Positions 33,659 through 36,543 of a DNA stretch of 36,543 nt are shown here, one piece after another (within the stretch, counting starts at the first letter, position 1; each line of letters starts with the position of its first letter). The stretch lies in the NCBI GenBank assembly GCA_030425425.1, contig JAUIAO010000059.1:1-36543 (forward strand), written 5' to 3'. The notes under the pieces are model-generated. The model made no database searches. It saw only the letters and a program-made list of their open reading frames with translations, and was not told the origin of the DNA. The stretch is from Bacteroidia bacterium. GTDB taxonomy: Bacteria > Bacteroidota > Bacteroidia > Cytophagales > Cyclobacteriaceae. The translations under genes and the position numbers were made by a program.

Positions 33659-34603
33659 ATGAAAAAAATACTACTGACCCTATTATTTATAGTTTCATAT
33701 TGGTTTTCAATTGCCCAATCCGATAGCATTAGAATTCGAGATATTGAGGCAAAGCTTGAGGTCATTAACCAAAACTTAAGTACGGCTAAATCTGACTTGA
33801 TTAAGCTCCAAGAGGTTAACAATCGCCTCTCTCGCAATGTCAATGATCTTATATTATCCGGGCAAACAACAGATTCTAGACTTGACAGCCTTCAGATTTT
33901 ACTTCAAAGGAATAGCCAGTCAATTGAGGAACTATCTGAATTAATTTCGAGCCAGAAGACCGAACTCACTGGGCAAATTCAAAAAACGGAACAATCCGCT
34001 TCTGAAAGAATAGAATCACTTGATGAATCTCTAAGCAAGAACACCTTGTACTGGATTATTGCTGTTTTAGCAGTCGGATTGATCACATTGGGATTATTCT
34101 TTATGCTTCGCAAACGAGTTTCAGATAATCAATCTTCAATAGTAGAAAACATCTCTTCCACAAGAAAACAATTGGAACAAGAAGGCATTCGACTGGATGA
34201 AAAACTTATCGGCATAATGGAGACCCAGTTAAAAGTAATTCAGGAAGAAAAGACATCTTCAACCAGCACCTCAGAACCGGATCACTCACTTGCCTTGAAA
34301 GTCGCGGATGAGATTGTCAGAATAGAAAAGAATATCAGTCAAATGGATGAAGGCACAAAGGGTCTTAAGCAATTAGCAAAGGCGGTTGAACGCATTAGAG
34401 ACAACTTTGCTTCAAATGGTTATGAAATGGTTGATATGTTGGGTAAACCTTTTGACGATGGCATGAAAGTTACGGCCAATTTCAGGCCAGATGAAACCTT
34501 GGCCGAAGGAGAAAGAATCATAAGCAGGATAATAAAGCCTCAGGTTAACTTCAAAGGAGTCATGATTCAATCAGCTCAAATCGAAGTATCACAAGGAGAA
34601 TAA
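33659..34603 (+). CDS. Membrane-anchored coiled-coil protein with GrpE-like C-terminus
   Basis: The protein is 314 aa from ATG 33659. An earlier in-frame ATG at 33596 lies inside the previous gene and would hide the signal peptide MKKILLTLLFIVSYWFSIAQ. A coiled coil (about 25-135) and a membrane helix (WIIAVLAVGLITLGLFFML, about 141-159) come before a cytoplasmic part. The end (about 215-314) looks like GrpE. Its helices run LALKVADEIVRIEKNI and ERIRDNFASNGYEMVDMLGKPFDDGMKV (quoted in part), followed by a beta domain ending IIKPQVNFKGVMIQSAQIEV. GrpE acts as the nucleotide-exchange factor of DnaK. The downstream Hsp70 gene begins 10 bases later. Confidence 0.7.
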   Translation: MKKILLTLLFIVSYWFSIAQSDSIRIRDIEAKLEVINQNLSTAKSDLIKLQEVNNRLSRNVNDLILSGQTTDSRLDSLQILLQRNSQSIEELSELISSQKTELTGQIQKTEQSASERIESLDESLSKNTLYWIIAVLAVGLITLGLFFMLRKRVSDNQSSIVENISSTRKQLEQEGIRLDEKLIGIMETQLKVIQEEKTSSTSTSEPDHSLALKVADEIVRIEKNISQMDEGTKGLKQLAKAVERIRDNFASNGYEMVDMLGKPFDDGMKVTANFRPDETLAEGERIISRIIKPQVNFKGVMIQSAQIEVSQGE

Positions 34604-34613
34604 ACAAATCAAG

Positions 34614-36543
34614 ATGTCAAGAATAAAAATAGATTACGGAATAGACTTGGGGACTACCAATTCTGCCATTGCCAGAATGGAAAATGGCGAACCAACAATT
34701 AAGAAAACTGATACTCAAGAAGACACAATGCCTTCAGTTGTTGGCTTCAATAGAAAGAAATCATTACATGTAGGAAAACAAGCCTGGAATGTATTGAAAT
34801 CCGAAAAACTTTCGGCAATGAAGAAATGGGATGACACCAAAATAAATACCTTCATTGAATTCAAACGAACCATGGGAACGGACAAGAAATACCAAAGTTC
34901 CCACATGGAATCAGTTTTTAATTCAGAGCAACTCTCATCAGAAGTCCTTAAAAAGCTAAAATCCTTCATCTCTGATGATGCGTTTCAGTCGGTTGTAGTA
35001 ACCGTTCCTGCCAAGTTTGATATTCGTCAAAAAGATGCAACGCTGAGAGCTGCAAAGCTTGCCGGGTTCAATCATTGCGAACTTTTACAGGAACCAATCG
35101 CTGCTTCAATGGCCTATGGCTTATCCACAAGCAACAAGAATGGCTTTTGGGTGGTGTTTGACTTTGGTGGTGGAACATTTGATGCAGCTCTAGTGAAAGT
35201 AGCAGATGGCATCATTAAAGTGGTTGATACTGATGGTGACAATTACTTAGGTGGTAAAAATCTTGATGCTGCAATTGTTGATGAAATTATCATTCCATAT
35301 TTCGAATCTGAATATTCGATTGATAGCATTCTTGAAGATGATAAAAAGAAACGAATACTTCAGGAAGCAATGAAATACTATGCGGAAGAAGCTAAAATAC
35401 AACTCTCCTTCAAGCCAGATCACAATGTTCTTTCAGATCTTGGCGACATCCCCGGAGAGGATGATAATGGTGAAGAATTTGAACTGGACATCACGATTAC
35501 CCAAGAAGACCTAAGAAACGTGCTCGGCCCTATTTTTCAAAGGGCTATTGATATAACATCAGATCTGCTTAATCGAAATAATTTAAGCGGCTCTAAGCTT
35601 GATTCTCTTGTTCTAGTGGGTGGCCCTACTTACTCACCAATTCTAAGGTCGATGCTCCATGATCAGATCAAAAAGCCTGATACCAGCGCCGATCCAATGA
35701 CGGCAGTAGCTGTAGGTGCATCACTTTATGCATCAACTATTGATATAAGTGACGAGGTTAAGGAAATCACAAGGGATAAAACCAAGGTTCAATTGGACAT
35801 TGGGTATAGTGCGACATCAGTTGAATTAGAAGAATGGGTAACAATAAAGACGATTCCTGTAAAAACTGAAGGCAGTATTCCAAACCCAATATTCGCAGAA
35901 ATTATCCGTGGTGATAAGGCATGGTCGTCGGGAAAGGTTGTAATTAATGCTCAAGGAGAAATAATTGAAGTAAAGTTGCTGGAAGATAAATCCAACAGCT
36001 TTGAAATATCTTTGTTTGATGAGTCCGGAAATCGCGTGATATGCGAACCTGATGCCTTTACAATCCTTCAAGGAATTGGTGGAACTGATTCCGCTGCTTC
36101 ATTACCGCATAACATAGGTATTGAAATAAAGAGAAGGAGTGATAGTCGATTAATTTTCTCAACAATTGATGGGTTAAGAAAAAATCAAAGTTCACCGGCA
36201 ACTGGAACAAAGAATAATTTAAAGACGCAAAAGCAGATTCGGCCGGGGATGACCTCTGATGTCATAAAAATTCCAATTTATCAAGGGGATGATGATGCCG
36301 AAGGTTCAAGAGCTATTTACAACAAGATAATTTATTCCTTAACCATAACTGGAGATGATCTTCCTGCACTTTTGCCGGAAAATTCAGATGTAGATTTGAC
36401 CTTTGTAACAGACAGATCTGGACGAACTGCTTCTGTGAGAGCCTTTTTCCCTCTATTGGAGCACACTGTTGACCTACAGATTCCTGAAGAGTCAAGTAAT
36501 GAAATCGAATCTGATTTTCTTGAAAGAGAATTATTAAATGGAG
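34614..36543 (+). CDS. Hsp70-family protein (runs past the window end)
   Basis: The reading frame from ATG 34614 is open through the last base, giving 643 residues without a stop, so it is incomplete at the 3' end. The ATPase domain is clear: IDLGTTNSA (10-18, phosphate-1), FDFGGGTFDAALV (about 182-194, phosphate-2) and LVGGPTYSPILRSML (about 335, adenosine motif). The region after about residue 385 is unlike DnaK's substrate-binding domain in the parts I can recognise, though LPHNIGIEI near 500 recalls it. It follows the J-like and GrpE-like genes by 10 bases. The likely role is the motor of a separate, membrane-linked chaperone set, not the housekeeping DnaK. Confidence 0.88.
   Translation, partial: MSRIKIDYGIDLGTTNSAIARMENGEPTIKKTDTQEDTMPSVVGFNRKKSLHVGKQAWNVLKSEKLSAMKKWDDTKINTFIEFKRTMGTDKKYQSSHMESVFNSEQLSSEVLKKLKSFISDDAFQSVVVTVPAKFDIRQKDATLRAAKLAGFNHCELLQEPIAASMAYGLSTSNKNGFWVVFDFGGGTFDAALVKVADGIIKVVDTDGDNYLGGKNLDAAIVDEIIIPYFESEYSIDSILEDDKKKRILQEAMKYYAEEAKIQLSFKPDHNVLSDLGDIPGEDDNGEEFELDITITQEDLRNVLGPIFQRAIDITSDLLNRNNLSGSKLDSLVLVGGPTYSPILRSMLHDQIKKPDTSADPMTAVAVGASLYASTIDISDEVKEITRDKTKVQLDIGYSATSVELEEWVTIKTIPVKTEGSIPNPIFAEIIRGDKAWSSGKVVINAQGEIIEVKLLEDKSNSFEISLFDESGNRVICEPDAFTILQGIGGTDSAASLPHNIGIEIKRRSDSRLIFSTIDGLRKNQSSPATGTKNNLKTQKQIRPGMTSDVIKIPIYQGDDDAEGSRAIYNKIIYSLTITGDDLPALLPENSDVDLTFVTDRSGRTASVRAFFPLLEHTVDLQIPEESSNEIESDFLERELLNG

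Overview
The window reads as low-GC Bacteroidota chromosome, probably a Cytophagales-type marine bacterium. The signs are an RteC-family gene, Bacteroidota-style lipoprotein signals, a TonB-dependent receptor inside a respiratory operon, a TAnnTTTG promoter box and a clade II (Sec/lipoprotein) NosZ. No tRNA, rRNA, integrase, transposase or CRISPR array was recognised. All recognised genes are on the + strand.

Region 1 (about 400-14541) is a nitrous-oxide respiration and NO-response cluster. It opens with a perfect 12-bp inverted repeat and a -7 box in front of an Rrf2 regulator with three cysteines (NsrR-like). Then come the Fe-S repair protein RIC, a lipoprotein cytochrome c, a fasciclin lipoprotein, NosZ, a membrane protein, NosL, NosD, NosF, NosY, a two-domain YtkA-like Met/His lipoprotein, an OprC/NosA-type outer-membrane copper receptor, a group III truncated haemoglobin, a small cupin and two polytopic membrane proteins, the second NnrS-like. 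Gaps are short and several genes overlap, so much of it may be one long transcript. The genes cover electron delivery, copper uptake and delivery, the N2O reductase itself, and NO defence and repair.

Region 2 (about 14764-17400) looks like an accessory-element remnant: RteC protein, excisionase-like HTH protein, a replication/HTH-like protein, an IstB/DnaC-like ATPase and strong palindromic repeats, with no integrase or relaxase.

Region 3 (17580-31260) is a compact defence operon. A type I restriction-modification system (hsdM, hsdS, hsdR) is split by inserted genes: a Sll1717-type P-loop ATPase before hsdM, a GxxExxY protein between hsdM and hsdS, and SIR2, HerA, AbiH and AlbA_2/GHKL genes between hsdS and hsdR. 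herA is split by a frame change at a run of nine A, which separates Walker A from Walker B. hsdS carries a palindromic repeat translated in frame.

Region 4 (31435-end) is the most unusual part. A 736-aa single-pass membrane protein has a J-like N-terminus without a visible HPD. It is followed by a membrane-anchored coiled-coil protein whose C-terminus resembles GrpE, and by an Hsp70-family protein that runs off the window. I read these as a dedicated membrane-tethered Hsp70/J-like/GrpE-like machine next to the defence island. The function is inferred, not shown.
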